From: Celoporthe dispersa
Lineage: Eukaryota > Ascomycota > Sordariomycetes > Diaporthales > Cryphonectriaceae
NCBI GenBank assembly: GCA_016584495.1
Contig: WAID01000009.1
Coordinates: 4,340,001-4,404,000 of the forward strand
Length of the DNA: 64,000 nt
Direction of reading: 5' to 3'
Positions within the stretch are counted from its first letter, which is position 1. Every line of letters starts with the position of its first letter. Below the pieces are notes generated by a model, which was not told the DNA's origin, ran no database searches, and saw nothing but the letters and a program-made list of their open reading frames with translations. The position numbers were made by a program, and so were the translations under genes. Positions 11,170-23,172 of the stretch are shown piece by piece.

Positions 11170-12805
11170 TCACTGACCCTTCTTGTTACCCTGTACCATC
11201 TCGTCCTTGACCTTCCTCTCCTCCTCCACCGCCTCAGCCTCGTCATCTTCATCATCTTCTTCCTCATCGTCGTCCCTCTGGCCCCTCTTGTTCCTCTCCC
11301 TCTCGAGCGCCTTCTTGACCTGCTTGGAGTAGGACAGGTCTCTCATCTCATCCCAGTCCACGTCGTACTCGGCGGCTACTGTCTTGATCTCCCGCCGCAT
11401 CGCGTTGGCCTCCTGGACCAGCTGCTCCCACCTGTGCATGTCGAAGCCCTTGGACTCGTACAGCGCATTCTGTCGCCTGCTGACCGTGACGTTCATCGCG
11501 GCCTTGTAGCTGAGGTCCCGGCTGATGTAGAGGAACCAGAGGTAGCCCCCCATGATCGTCGTGAGGCCGACGAGGTAGGTCACCGGCTCGACCAGGTCCC
11601 ATCCCCACTCCGTCTGGAAGGTGACATAGTACACCACGCCCCACCAGGTCGCGAGCGCGGCGAACCCGCCCTGGGCGAGGCGGTGCGCCGACTTGTGCGC
11701 CAGCTCGTCGCACTCCTTCTTGATCTTGGCGAGGTGCTCGATCTGCCTGCTCATCCGCCGCAGCCGCATCCGCATGTAGTAGGTCCGGTCCCTGAACGAG
11801 GGCACGCTCACACGCATCTCGAGGTTGTAGCCCTCCACCTCGATGGCAAACTCCCGGCCCCGCGCCGCGTCCCGGATGAAGTCGCCCATCTCGGTGGAGC
11901 TGCTCCAGCGGACCCATCTCTTATCTGACTCCGGCGTGGCGTCCTGTCCCTCCGCCTCGTGCCCCAGGCCTGAGTAGGCGGCGACATGGGGGTTGCCGCT
12001 GCCGCCATTCCCAGCAGAGTCCTTCTGCTGTTGCGACTTCTTGCTGTCGGACGCATCCCTCGCCCGCGCCTCGTCGCCGGTGGTGGGGCTATTCTCAGAT
12101 GCCGCAGAGTCCTCAGCGCGGAAGTATATGTTGGGGATTTTCTCCTTTCCATCCTCGATAACGGGTGGGAGCTCGGCCTGCACAAGGCGCTCAACGTAGG
12201 ACAGCGGCTGTTGGGGGTGGACGAGCAGGGCGAGGGGCTGGATGGCGTCGTTAGGGGATATTGCGCGGGCGTAGTCGTGGGAATCGTTGTTCTCCTTGTC
12301 TTTCTCGACGCGCATGGGAAGGGGGGAGGATGAGCTTGAGGAGTCTTGTCGGCGTAGTCAGGAGTTTGCCTACATAAGAGATGAAGGCCACAGTCAGCAC
12401 GGCGAACATGGCATCGTCACGAGGGGCAGACACTGCATTGTCGGCTGAGAGATATCTAGTCCTACCTTTTGTGTCTGTACTTTGTGTCCGGGGCTGCTCA
12501 GCCGGAGGCTTATCTGCGTCTTCACGGAGCCATGGTCTCCTGACCTGGTTCTGCTTGACCCTCACTTCCTGCTCTTCCTGGTCCAGGCCCTTCTGGTTCA
12601 GCTGCTGTGCCTTCTCGTCGTACCCATCCTTCTGTCTCGGCGCGGAAAAGCTGAGTGTCCGTATTGCAGTCGCCAGGCTCACGGCTGCCGGTACATATCT
12701 CGGTATCGTGGTCGTCCTCGAGATGCCTATGGGCGTCGAGGTCGAGACAGGTCCCGCAAGCCTGGCCAGACGGCGGCACGGAAGGCGACGAAACGCGCAG
12801 CTCAT
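11170..12805 (-). CDS. mcu: Mitochondrial calcium uniporter pore subunit (MCU)
   Basis: Exon 1 is 12805-12466; the intron 12465-12370 (GTAGGA to TGTAG, branch CTGAC) splits a Gly codon; exon 2 is 12369-11170. The N-terminus is Arg-rich and poor in acidic residues, as expected of a matrix presequence. Two membrane segments (about residues 349-369 and 374-395) flank the pore signature WGWDLVEPVTYL, the fungal form of the metazoan WDxxEP/DIME loop. The Asp and Glu that coordinate Ca2+ are at about 371 and 374. A coiled-coil-like stretch precedes TM1 and an acidic tail ends the protein. It acts in the inner mitochondrial membrane, passing Ca2+ into the matrix. Fungal MCU conducts without an EMRE partner in known cases. 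An extra base in the 6-base run 12321-12326 breaks the frame; without it the protein has about 512 residues. Confidence 0.93.
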
Positions 12806-13289
12806 CTTGGCTTCAGTGGCCACAGTCGAACAGTCGGGTGAGCCTACAAGCCCCTAGCATTATCTAGGCCTTTTAGAAGACGTTCAAATAGGGCCATCGT
12901 GCAGGAAACCTAAGCAGCGGTCGCGTGTGCTCAACGCCGGAGGTTTTGTTCCCAGGTTGCTGGACTGTACCTGAGCTTGACGTCATTTGGGTGTCCGCCC
13001 CTGTATTTTCGTACGCTATAATGCATGGTACAGGGTGTCATACGTAGTGTTTACAGTAGCTTGTACGGGCACGTCACTTGCTCCACAGCCCGCAATCTTA
13101 CCTCATGACAAACAATTCAATAATAATCTTGAACTGTTCTACATGCTGCAAAACCACCACAACACATCACCACACGGCAAGCACCATGGCAGACCAACCT
13201 GGCCCTCCACCCACGCCCCATTTGTGCCCTGGTGAAGGTTGAAAATGGGCATCACGTCAAGTGTTCATCGTCGTTTGGTCTGTTCACCA
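12806..13289. other. Intergenic upstream of MCU
   Basis: This contains the MCU promoter side and the end of the FAD-oxidase pseudogene. Nothing else is recognised. Confidence 0.6.
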
Positions 13290-14450
13290 TCATTTTACTC
13301 GACCAGCAGCACAAAAGAGAGCGAGCAGTTGACCAGCCGTTAAGCAGCCGCTGTTGCACGTCATGGTCGCAATACTGATGTCTGTGGCCTTCAGGTTCTG
13401 GAGCACGCCACCTAGGTCGTACTTGACAGATGCAGTCCACATCTTCGCGATGGCCTCAGGCCCAGCCGAGTTCAACGGGTCCTGGTTCGAGTACGCATAG
13501 TTGAGGTAATTAGTGCCAGCCATAGCCAGCACACAACCTCTCCGCGTACGCAGCCACTGAGTTTTTTCAGCTCTGCATTATGGGTAGCACATTGGCCTCG
13601 CTGCCCGCTCCCTTGATCACGTCTGCCAAAACAGGACTCCGTTCGCTCCGTCGAGCGCGATGTCGAGGCCCATGACGTTCCCGCTCTTGTGGGCTCCGTC
13701 TTGCACGATCAAATTTGGCAGCAGGAGTGTGAATGAGATGTTGCGATATCCAGATGGTTCGCCAGCGCCAAGCTCACGGGTGATGGTGATCAGGTCAGCC
13801 TGGCGCAGCGTATTGGATGTGATGCCACCGATGTTGAGGTACACCTCAGCCGCTGCAGGGCTTGCCTTTGCGAGCGTGTTCTCCAGGGCGACATTAAGGA
13901 TCATGCAGCCAGCAGCTGAGATTTTTGCCCAGTAAACAACCGACGGGGCATTCTAGTCTTTGGGAACATTATCATTAAACGCCACCATTGCTTCAAGGAC
14001 TTCGTTACCAGCCGAGAGGTCATACTTTAGTGGACTGCCCCAGACGACCGGGTCTGAGGCGTCCTTACACTCGATGGTGTACATATCGAAGCGGGTGAGT
14101 CCAAAATTCGCCGATCCGCCCTTGGGTGCCACCCACAGATTCAGGTTGTCATCTGCATTCGCGTTCACGGTCCATCTGTCGGCAAGCACGACCTCGAAAT
14201 CTTGTACTGTAACGCAGCTCATGCCGTGCGAGGCTGAGTTGATGGGATTGCTGCCACCTGATAGCTATTGTTGACCAACATCGTTAGTGTCCGACACGTC
14301 TTGAGCCCTTTGTAGCTAGGCAACGCACCAGGAGTCCAGCGCTGCACTGGCGGGCCAGTGGGAGTCCATGCGGTTCGCATACTCTGTAGTATTGGGAAAC
14401 TATACTTTGTCTGCCAGGCCAGACGTCGGTGCTAGGGCTGGACACCAATC
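13290..14450 (-). pseudogene. Berberine-bridge-type FAD-linked oxidase, decayed
   Basis: Minus-strand pieces follow the order of fungal VAO/PCMH-fold FAD oxidases. First comes FPNTTEYANRMDSHW (14399-14355). Then the second part of the FAD domain, VQDFEVVLADRWTVN, with APKGGSANFGLTRFD. Next ENTLAKASPAAAEVYLNIGG, then SGNVMGLDIALDGANG, and finally the BBE C-terminal motif TNYLNYAYSNQDPLN with VKYDLGGVLQNL. One frame runs from 14402 to 13617 but holds TAG at 14400-14402, 14316-14318, 14265-14267 and 13953-13955, then a TGA at 13617. The segment that normally carries the flavin-attachment His is absent, and the frame shifts after 13617. The family oxidises small molecules, often in secondary metabolism; this copy cannot work. 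Confidence 0.85.
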
Positions 14451-16696
14451 ATGAGCTCGATCAGCATCGCAATACGTAAGGTATGAAAAGGCTGAATGCG
14501 ACCATGGGGAGGCAGGGAGAGGGAAGGGCGAGGAGGCGGCAAAGCTTGCGCAGGCATCCGACAGACTCCTCGGGCAAGTCCCTTGTACCTGTGCAGCCAG
14601 GCTCAAAAGATCACGCGTTGTAGGTAACGATTTCCGCGGCCACACCACCCAGCATCCAGCGTGGCGAACAACATGACAAGATAGGCTCAGACAAGGCCGA
14701 GCGATACACACGGCTCGGATGCTTGCTCTCCTTGTTCATGAGCTCTCTGCTGTTGACGAACCCCCGCCTCGGGTCGGCTTGGCCGCAAAGAGGGTGTGTG
14801 TGTGACGAGTGCGTCCACGTACCCCAATTTGCCGAGGGCCAATCCAGCAGGACCTATGGCTGGCATCGTTCTGTTTCCGTGGAGAGGATCGCCCGGAGGT
14901 CCGAGTCAAGTCCTCAGGGTTCTTTCGACTGCAGGCCATCGACGAGAACTAAGCAGGACATATTTTGGAATCAAGGACGAGAGGGTGTGCCGGGCTCTCC
15001 TCCAGTGAGATTCAGCAGGACGCTTTCCGGTGCCCCGTGATGGTCGGGGGGTTGAAGTACAATATAATTGAATTGATCCTCCCCGGTCGGGGTACCGACG
15101 GATGTTGATGCGCCCTGTCATCATGCTTGCGCCGATCTCATCCCATGAACTTGGCTCCTGGGCTCATCGCCTGAAACTTTATCTCCTGTGTGGCAAGTTT
15201 AATCTTCACAGCGATCGATCTAGCCGCGCCACGTTCCAATGTTGGGATCAGGATTGCTTACGGATCGTACCTCAGCTTCTGTTACCATAATATCCGCCAC
15301 ACTCATGCAGGGACTTGACATAGCACACACGACAGAGCGCGGCGAAGGATGTTGCCGTCGCTGGAAAGTCTTGAAAGAGCTAGTGCCTCAAGGTGAGAAA
15401 TCATCTCAAGCGGAATGAAAATCCTTCATTTCCAACTTCTGGCAATATGTGGGACGAAGCCACTGCCATACACCGTCAGGTATGTGCCATCTCTTTCACA
15501 TCGGGCCCGACCACTTCCCCCCTCCCCCAGCCATGTGCAGGCCCTGCAGATCAGTGGAGTACTTAACCCAGCGGAAGCTCACCCGGCCCAGCTAGGCATC
15601 AATAAGTCCCTTCAGCTGAAGGGGTCGTGCACGAATAATGACAGCGGTCCGCCCCAGAGGCTGGCCTACTGTATAAACGAATACGCAAAAACGTGGCCTG
15701 ATTCTTTACGGCTTTTTGAGACTACGCACAAGTGTGATTGATGTGGAAGACGTGGGCCCTGCGCTGCTCTTGAGATGGGCTCACGGTTCGCTAAGGCTAT
15801 GAATAATTAAATCCCGTGAATTCCGAGATGTGGCCTTCTGGGCTCATGTAAGGGCTCGCGGGTACTCAAGCGCCTATGATCGTGACCGTCAGGATGGTAT
15901 GCGATGAGAAGAGCAAACTTGTCAACGCGCTTATCATTTATCCTTCTCTGTGTCTTTCCTACCCACATGTCACAGTGGTACATGACCGACTCATACTAGC
16001 ACGTAAACTCTTTCGCTCCATGCCGTTGCATCGCCCTCGATCAGGCCCGACTGATGGGCTCCCCAACATGGGCTGAGACGATGGCCGAGCCAAGTGGACC
16101 AGGTCGATCGAGTTTTGTGTTGTGGAGCTGCTATGAATAGCATAATTGCTATGTAAGTAATTCAAAACCTGAGCACTCAAAGTATTGTTCTAGAAGCTGG
16201 CGAGTCAGGCCCATCCTTGAGCATGTCTTCCTCGCCATACTCTATGCAAGGGAATGAGCCAATAGCCTCTCTATGGAGCGGGCTCTCCTGGATATATTCC
16301 CGGGCATGTACCCTGACTAGATTCGGGGAGAGCCAGACCCCGTTCCGAGCGCTGAACGCACTTCATCTTTGTGAGACGTCGTCGTTTGCACCAACTGAAG
16401 AGCCTTCCATTGAGGGCCAGTTTGGTATGGCCACCATGTTTCTTCACCCAATGAGGCTTTTCAAAGTTAGCAAAGGTGTACGGCCCCCCTACTTCGCTGA
16501 GGTTGAAGGACAGCTCACCATCTTGACCTCCTCAAGATATTAGACGCGAGTCTCCTCCATCGTAGTCGCACGGTGTTGCCCTACGATTGAGTGTCTCTTA
16601 TACGATCTAGCTCCTCTTCTTCTCTCTCTTCTTTTTGTCCTTCCCCCCCCCCCCTCTTTTTATTTCTTTGTGGATGTTGTAAAAGCGCAGGCGACA
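14451..16696. other. Gene-free spacer
   Basis: About 2.2 kb of moderate GC without a coherent gene. Its right end, with a CT-rich stretch and a C12 run near 16,643, is the leader region of the fungal-rhodopsin-like gene. Confidence 0.55.
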
Positions 16697-18443
16697 ATGA
16701 GCAATGTAACCACTATCATACCTGCTCCGGCCGGTTACGTTGTCAACTTTGATCATCCACAGCGACGTGCTGACGTTGCGACGTACTGGTGCTTCGGCGT
16801 GGGGATCATGCTGGCGCTGCTGTTCACGGCTCAGCGGGTCTATGTAAAACTGGTGATTGGTATCAGGATGCAGCTCGATGACTGTAAGCCTACAAAACTC
16901 TTCCCTCCTCGTTTACGGCTTTTGTGCAGCCTTTAAACATATGTAGAGGCTGTTGCTTATATTACGTCTGGACAGGGCTCCTTGCAGTATCATGGGTGAG
17001 CGAGGCATGAGCATCCCTTCAACGTCCTAGAATCTGAAGCCTGACAAAGGACCCTAGGTGACGGCCCTTACGACACAGATTTGCGTCGTCTGTGAGTTCG
17101 GCTGTCCCATGAACCGTAATGTGTTGTGAAGGCACTGACACCTTGAGAGATGGGTTTGCGAATGGATTTATCGGAGTCCACGCGTGGGAATTATCAGTCG
17201 ATAAGTTCAACCGGTATCTACTTGTACGCCCAGTGACAACTGACCCCAACTTGATCTCTGTCCAAGTGAACTAATGTACGCTGACATTGGTGGTGCCGCT
17301 GATAGGACCTCTGGATCTCCTCGCCCATATACATCGTCGCAGGCTCTTGCACAAAGTTAGCACTGCTGGTGTTTTACCTAAGGCTGTCGCCCTCGACCTG
17401 GGTCCGTTGGTCCATATTCGGAACCATCATCTTCATCGTCTCATATTCGATCGGCATCTTCTTCAGCCTTGTCTTCGCTTGCAACCCCGTACAGAAGAGC
17501 TTCAATGTCTACATTACGAGCGGGTCCTGCATTAGCCCGCCGGCGCTGTACATTGCTACCGCTGTCTTTAATATCGCGTCTGATATCATTCTGTTCTTCT
17601 TGCCTATACCGATAGTGTGGGGTCTGCAGCACATGCCGCTGAAGCAGAAGCTGGGTCTGCTTGGGGTCTTTGGGATCGGCTCCGTGTACGTCAAGTCTGT
17701 CCGCTGCAGTTTTTCTTTTTTCTTTTTTTCTTCTTCTTTTTTGGACGTCGACGTTCCTGACGCGTATTACAGGACGGTTGTCACCTCGATCTTGCGAGCC
17801 GTCATTCTTCCAACTCTAATGCAGAGTCCCGATAACACCTGGAACATAGCCGACGCGAGTCTACTCATGTGAGTAGTATTAATCCAAGGCTGGACATTTG
17901 CCCTCGGTCTCTCGTTTCAGTGCTGATATACCCATGCACAGTGTCATCGAATCCAACTTGATCATCATCTGCGGCATGCTCCCCACGCTGCGAAGGTTCT
18001 TCCGCCACGTCGCACCCAGGCTCATCGGCGAGAGCACCTACGGGAAGAAGAGCAGCTCGCGCGCGAGGACTACCGGCGGCTCCAAGACACCCCTGGCACC
18101 GCTCACGATAGGCTCGCTGCCGTCTAAGGGTCCCCAGGGGGGCTACGGTCAGTTTGGGCGGGGCGCAGATGGCATCGCGCTTGAGACGCATGGTGGCGGT
18201 GGCGGTGATGGGGACCTGCTGGACGCGTACGAAGACACCACGCACCAGGACCATGTGTCTAGCACAGTCGTGGCGGGCAGGACGGCAGAAAGCTCTTGGT
18301 TTGATGCGGATGATCGTAGCCTAGACACAGAGCGAAGTGAGCAGAGCCAGGCGCCACTTGTGCAGTCTTCCCTTCAGGGCATCAGGATGACTACGAGAGT
18401 TGAGGTGTCGTATGGTGAAGTTGACCCTGGAAGGGTAGTTTAG
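16697..18443 (+). CDS. Fungal-rhodopsin/PTH11-like seven-helix membrane protein
   Basis: Seven exons give 439 residues without any frame break: 16697-16883, 16949-16995, 17058-17091, 17150-17223, 17306-17685, 17773-17868 and 17942-18443. All introns are GT-AG; exon 2 uses the second of two tandem AGs because the first would give a stop. Helices are visible at YWCFGVGIMLALLFTAQRVY, the exon-2 segment, SSPIYIVAGSCTKLALLVFY, IFGTIIFIVSYSIGIFFSLV, YIATAVFNIASDIILFFLPI, LGLLGVFGIGS and NLIIICGMLP. GVHAWEL and ASDIILFFLPIP are hallmarks of the fungal rhodopsin-domain (PTH11-related) superfamily. No N-terminal CFEM domain is present. The C-terminal 150 residues form a Gly/Ser-rich cytosolic tail. 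A sensory or receptor role is inferred from the family; the ligand is unknown. Confidence 0.88.
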
Positions 18444-19521
18444 GTCTTGGCTCAGGCTGGGGAGTGTTTTCGTGCTGTCGGGCTGAGCATTGAAGAGCAT
18501 TTGGCTCATTCCGCCTTTGTCACGTACCATGTATGTATCATTGAACGAACGCATAGAAGGTTAGAAAAGAAAATGTCGCCTGTCTCTATTGAAGTGGCAA
18601 GTTTTCAATTCCTGGGGTTGTGAGGACAAATAAGGTGCTCAAGTGAAGTGGTAATTAAACTCGTGTCTGCTTTTGAGACAGGAGACACTATATTAAGATC
18701 GTACCAATTATCTTGTTCCCAACCGCAGGAGGTGCCGTCCAGGATCACCTTGCTTTCCGTGCTTCGACGGAGTCAAATTTAGCACTCTCGGCGTTCTTGT
18801 GATTGCGGTCGCAGGTGATGCAACTTGGCATCATATCTGGGTTTCAGCTCAGGGTAGCCAGCCTCAGCAGGAGGTGCTGAACTATTGCATGCCCGACCAT
18901 AAGAATCCAGCCTTTTCCTACCCTTTGGTGCGCGGAGGCAATAATTACCTACGGTATCCACGACGACAACGACGACGACGGCTAGACCGGCAGCACAAAT
19001 ATACTTGAAGTCCTTTGCGACGCACGATTGTGAGCCCAGAGTACTGTCTCCCGAGTTTCATAAGGACCAGGGACATGACAAGGGCATTTCCTAATTTCCA
19101 ATCCTGAGGATCGGCTAATTCTTAGTCCTAGTGCCAATTGTTGAAAGTGGTCGTAACCTGAAACGTTTACACGCGCGCAATGAAACTCTGCAGAGCTCCC
19201 ATTGATCCGCCAGAGCGCCGCAACGCCCCCTCGGAAACACTTTCAGACACGAAATGCCATGCCATCAGGCGATAATGAGCCCATTCCCAAGATGTGGGAT
19301 TGAACAGCGATTGCGACGCATCAGACAGCCTCAAGGCACCGGACCTATTTAAACGACGGCTGATCTTCAAGGGTTGCATCTTGGGAGATCTTCCATGATT
19401 CATGATCTCCCTCTCCATCAGACTCGAATTGCTTTTCTTCTTCTTTTTATTCTACATTATTAAAAAAAAAAAAAAAAAAGAAGAGAAAAAAACAGCCCCA
19501 GATTATGAATATTCGGTGACC
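18444..19521. other. Intergenic, no gene seen
   Basis: A spacer of about 1.1 kb. It ends with an A18 tract (19462-19479), described separately, that directly precedes the small membrane-protein gene. Confidence 0.6.
19462..19479 (+). repeat. A18 homopolymer
   Basis: Directly visible. It lies about 40 bases upstream of the ATG of the 57-residue gene, so it may act as a nucleosome-depleting promoter tract. Confidence 0.9.
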
Positions 19522-19761
19522 ATGCCTGTTCTCGATCCGCGGATACTCAGCGAGTTGGTGGCCGAGGTGCACACCAATGTCTTGATGAAGAGGAGTGTGA
19601 GCCATACCGTGCTAGAGACACTTGCCGTGGGTTAGTAGCAGCATTTATCATGTCGGACTGGTGCTCCCTGCTCACCGTGCTAACCTGGGACCTCAGTCGC
19701 GACAATCATTTTCGGTGTCGGCGGTTACATGTACTACGCAATTAAAGTACAGAGCAAATAG
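19522..19761 (+). CDS. Small single-pass membrane protein, 57 residues, two exons
   Basis: Exon 1 is 19522-19630, the intron 19631-19696, and exon 2 19697-19761. The 66-bp intron has GTTAGT, a perfect GCTAAC branch site and CCTCAG, and the splice completes a Val codon in phase 1. The product starts MPVLDPRILSELVAEVHTN and ends in a hydrophobic stretch (residues about 36-51, VVATIIFGVGGYMYYA) followed by IKVQSK. This architecture fits a tail-anchored or small inner-membrane protein. Neither exon alone would be called as a gene; the case rests on the splice signals joining two in-frame parts into a sensible membrane protein. No family is recognised. Confidence 0.6.
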
Positions 19762-20550
19762 ACGAGCAGAACAACCTACCGAGCAGAGTATATTGGGTCA
19801 CGCTACATACCAAGAAGCATCATGATAGATGGGCCGGGCTGCGACTGGGTGATCGCATCTACCATGGTGGACTAAAATTCCGAGGGCTCATAGAGGTGCG
19901 GATAATGACAGCCGCGGCCACGAGGTCGTGGGCGAACAACCAAAGATATGGCCAAGCTGGGGCCGTATCATATAATTAATCGCTCGCTGTGCGAGTCGGG
20001 AGTTTTGGGACGGAATTTGGGAGGGAATTGAACTGTTGTCATGATACCTTTTTGGTTTTGGGAGCACGTGTTCTAGAGAGATAGAAGCGAACACTTTGCC
20101 AATCAAATACGTTTTCCTGCACAATTTTACGAGTTGCAGCTAATGATCATGGTCTCACCCCAGTGCAGCAGTGGAGCGGATTAGAAAGTCAGTGCCCATC
20201 CGCCTAATAAAATGTCACATGCACGATACAATCATAGTATATATTGTTCTCACAACTGAAGGCTCGACGTCTGGGAATCCCGGAAATATGTTTAGTGCAC
20301 CTATCAAGTTAGAAATGTCTCGCTACGTGGGTAGAAATACAAATGATTGCGGAGAGGGCTATCACGTGGGCTGCTGACTAAAACACAGTGCCTTCATTCC
20401 CAGATCTCAGAACCTGGACTGTGCGCCAGCCCATTTCCCCACATGCTTCCTGCCTCGACTTCACTCAAGTTCGACGACAGCTCATCTCCTGCGCTGAGCT
20501 TCGTCCATCCACACGCGTCTCTGAGGAACAGCTGCTGCCACAACTCCACC
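19762..20550. other. Intergenic upstream of the Vfa1-like gene
   Basis: No independent gene is supportable. An in-frame upstream extension of the Vfa1 frame exists from about 20,440, but family comparison favours the ATG at 20551. Confidence 0.6.
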
Positions 20551-21348
20551 ATGTCGACGTTTCCCAACGTGTACATCCACCGCAAGGTAGCGGACACAGC
20601 AGCAAAGTCATGCGCAGTATGCTTCAAGCCTAGTACAAGTGTTCTCATAACAGAGGGAAAACAGGTGAGCTACAGGCCGTGACAGGTCACTTCTCATCCC
20701 TGCGTCTCACTTGCCCATGCTGTGATCACGCTCTCCGGCCCCTTCAGCCTAGTTTCTTAAAGCAGCAACAGCTCATATCTCGCCTGGCAGGACTTCTTCT
20801 ACGTGTGTCCTTCACACCTCAAGGACCACGGGTTTTGCACCCCCATCGTCGACCAGGCCGCGGTCGAGGCGAGGAAGAAAAAAGGAGCTTGAGGAGGAAC
20901 TGGAGAGGGTGAAGAAGGAGTACGAAGAGAAGCAGCGCAAGAAGAAGGAGAAGGAAGAGGCCGGCAAGTCCAAGGACAAAGATGAGGGCAAGAAAACAGA
21001 AGATAAGAAAACAGAGGACGGAGGCAATGAGAAGAAGACTCAGCCCCCAACGAAAAGGTAGGGGGCCGCTCCGGTTCTGATCAGACTGTTCGCATCTTGC
21101 TCACCACGGCTATTGAATCCAGGAGCAGGAGCAGGCGAGATCGGAAGAAGAACCGCGCGTCTTTCAACTCCACAGGTCTGACGCCTCCAACCTGCGGTCT
21201 CGACTGGACAGGCAATCGCTAACACGGTCGTAGGTCATTTTATCAGAATCGACTGGCCATGAAGCGGCAGGCTGAGGCGGATAAGCGAAATCGCGAGCGT
21301 CTCTCCAATCCGTCCTTCTTCCCTTCTGTGCCCAAGGGGCTGCCCTGA
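20551..21348 (+). CDS. VFA1: VPS4-associated protein 1 family (Vfa1)
   Basis: Four exons: 20551-20664, 20791-21057, 21123-21175 and 21234-21348. The N-terminus matches the family: VYIHRKVADTAAKSCAVCF, then after the first intron DFFYVCPSHLKDHGFCTP, with paired Cys suggesting a small zinc site. A long Lys/Glu coiled coil follows, then the conserved end PRVFQLHR/SFYQNRLAMKRQ and NPSFFPSVPKGLP. In yeast Vfa1 binds the AAA ATPase Vps4 and stimulates it at endosomes during ESCRT-III disassembly; the same role is inferred here. Two single-base indels interrupt the frame: an extra base in 20878-20885 (A6 followed by GG) and a missing C in the C5 run 21044-21048. Allowing both gives about 182 residues, close to the family size. 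Confidence 0.87.
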
Positions 21349-22385
21349 CCCACTACAAATGGTCACATCGAAAAGCAGTCAGCACACCATAGGGCGTGAA
21401 CACATCACCGATGTCGGCTCCCCTGGCCGATCATCGACGCGACGTCAAAAAATCCTTTCAGCTCTGGCCACGTATCCCCTTGACCATGTCAAGGGGCTCG
21501 TTCCGTCGCGTGGAGGTCATGTGGGCTCCGGTGTAAGCAGGTGCTTGACGGTGAACATATTGAGTAGGTGTGATGACTCCGCAGCCTACGCTGTGTCGAG
21601 TTGCAAGGTAACGCCGTGGTGCTGGGGGGAAGGAGGGGGGAGGTTCCCGTTTTCCACCACACGAGTCCCGTGTACCTGGGAGAACGCAAAGAAAGAGTAT
21701 TGGGAACGTACCAGTGTACAAAGAGTCGAGTTTAGCCCCCTGACCTGGCCCTGGCCCTGTAAGGATAGGCCAGGTTTCCCCGCCTTTTCACTACGGGATG
21801 AGATCTGGCACTTTATGATCGGGAGGATTGCGGCTTGTAGGATTCCCGCTGACCAGGAAGTTAGCCCTTTTTTTCTCTTCTCTCTAGAGATGACGTGGAT
21901 CTGCGGGATGTGGGCAATGAGCAAAAGGTCCTGTATCAGCATCGGCCTGGTATCGGAGGGACTTTTGCGGCCACCGCACGACCATGGTCATCCTGACCTT
22001 GATACCCTTCCATAAATACAATGAACACGTGGGGATCAGGTCAGATTGGCTCTGCAAGACTCCCTCACTGCACCAGGCCGACGTCTAGTCACAAGCTGAT
22101 TCCACATTCGCTAGACCAAGGCGAGCCCAGCGCTGACACCGTGGTGCGACCCGCACTTCTACTGAACCAACCCAACATTGTAGCGCCTTACTAGGGCCTG
22201 ACTTTCTCTATGGCAGGCAGTGAGATTTCTTTTTCAATTGCTTTTTTCCTTATGCAGGCGGATATGACCCGCCAGCATGAGGTTTCATCACATGACGTTC
22301 GCGTAAAATTGCTAAGGCCGGGAGGGCTTCGTGGTACACATGGTCGTCAGCGGTTTGGAATCTAAATTCCAGAAAATATTCCCTC

Positions 22386-22403
22386 TTTTTTTTTTTTTTT
22401 TTT
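22386..22403 (+). repeat. T18 homopolymer
   Basis: Directly visible uninterrupted T run in gene-free sequence. Confidence 0.9.
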
Positions 22404-23151
22404 GGAATATCAGGAGAAATTGGGAGATGCACAGGGGGTAAATTGGCATGATAATGACCTGTAAAGGTACCTTGGACTCTCTGGACACTGTGATTTCTAA
22501 TCATCATCTCGCCTCGATTTTTAGATGTCTTGTCTGTGATACCTGCACATGCTGCACTGGGACAGCTAGTGCTTACCTCTGCAAGTTGGTGCCATGTTTA
22601 ATCAGTCTATCATCACGCAGTACGTGCAGATGCATTGCTGGGCAATAGTCGGGAGGGTGTGTCGTGGTAGGACACAAAGGCATGGTGTTGGAAAACGTGG
22701 GATTCCGCTCAAGCGAGCGTATGGCCATGTGCAGGCCATCCAGGAGCGTACCATCGTCACACTATCCCACATCGATAGACTGGTTTGCAATCGTCATCAC
22801 CATGGCGCGAGTGACAGGGCGGCTGTCGACTAACGATCTCATAGGCGGCTGTGAAACAGCCCATGTACAGATAGAGGATCCATGAACCATATCTCATAAG
22901 CAGCAGCAGATATGTAGATGATTCAGTGATCCCAATGCCCTCGACTCAGACCACGGAGTGCGAGGTGCCGCTAGCAATAATACAACAGTAAATAAGCACA
23001 TACGTACCCAGGTTAGGGCATAATTTCGGCGACCGGCAAAGGGACAATCTGCTTATGCGAGCCCAACAATGCAAATGTCTTTGCAAGTCGTCCAAGCTGT
23101 CCCTCGGCCATGCGAGCCGAGAGCATCGGTCCACCATGAGGCTGCAGTGGC

Positions 23152-23172
23152 AAAAAAAAAAAAAAAAAAAAA
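23152..23172 (+). repeat. A21 homopolymer followed by a purine tract
   Basis: An uninterrupted A run is followed by mixed A/G sequence with a short (GA)n up to about 23,207, giving roughly 55 purines in a row. Confidence 0.9.

Noticed and set aside
21359..22015. A 218-codon plus-strand frame directly after the Vfa1 gene
   Set aside because: Its Trp/Cys/Arg-rich mixed composition and lack of any domain or splice context suggest chance.
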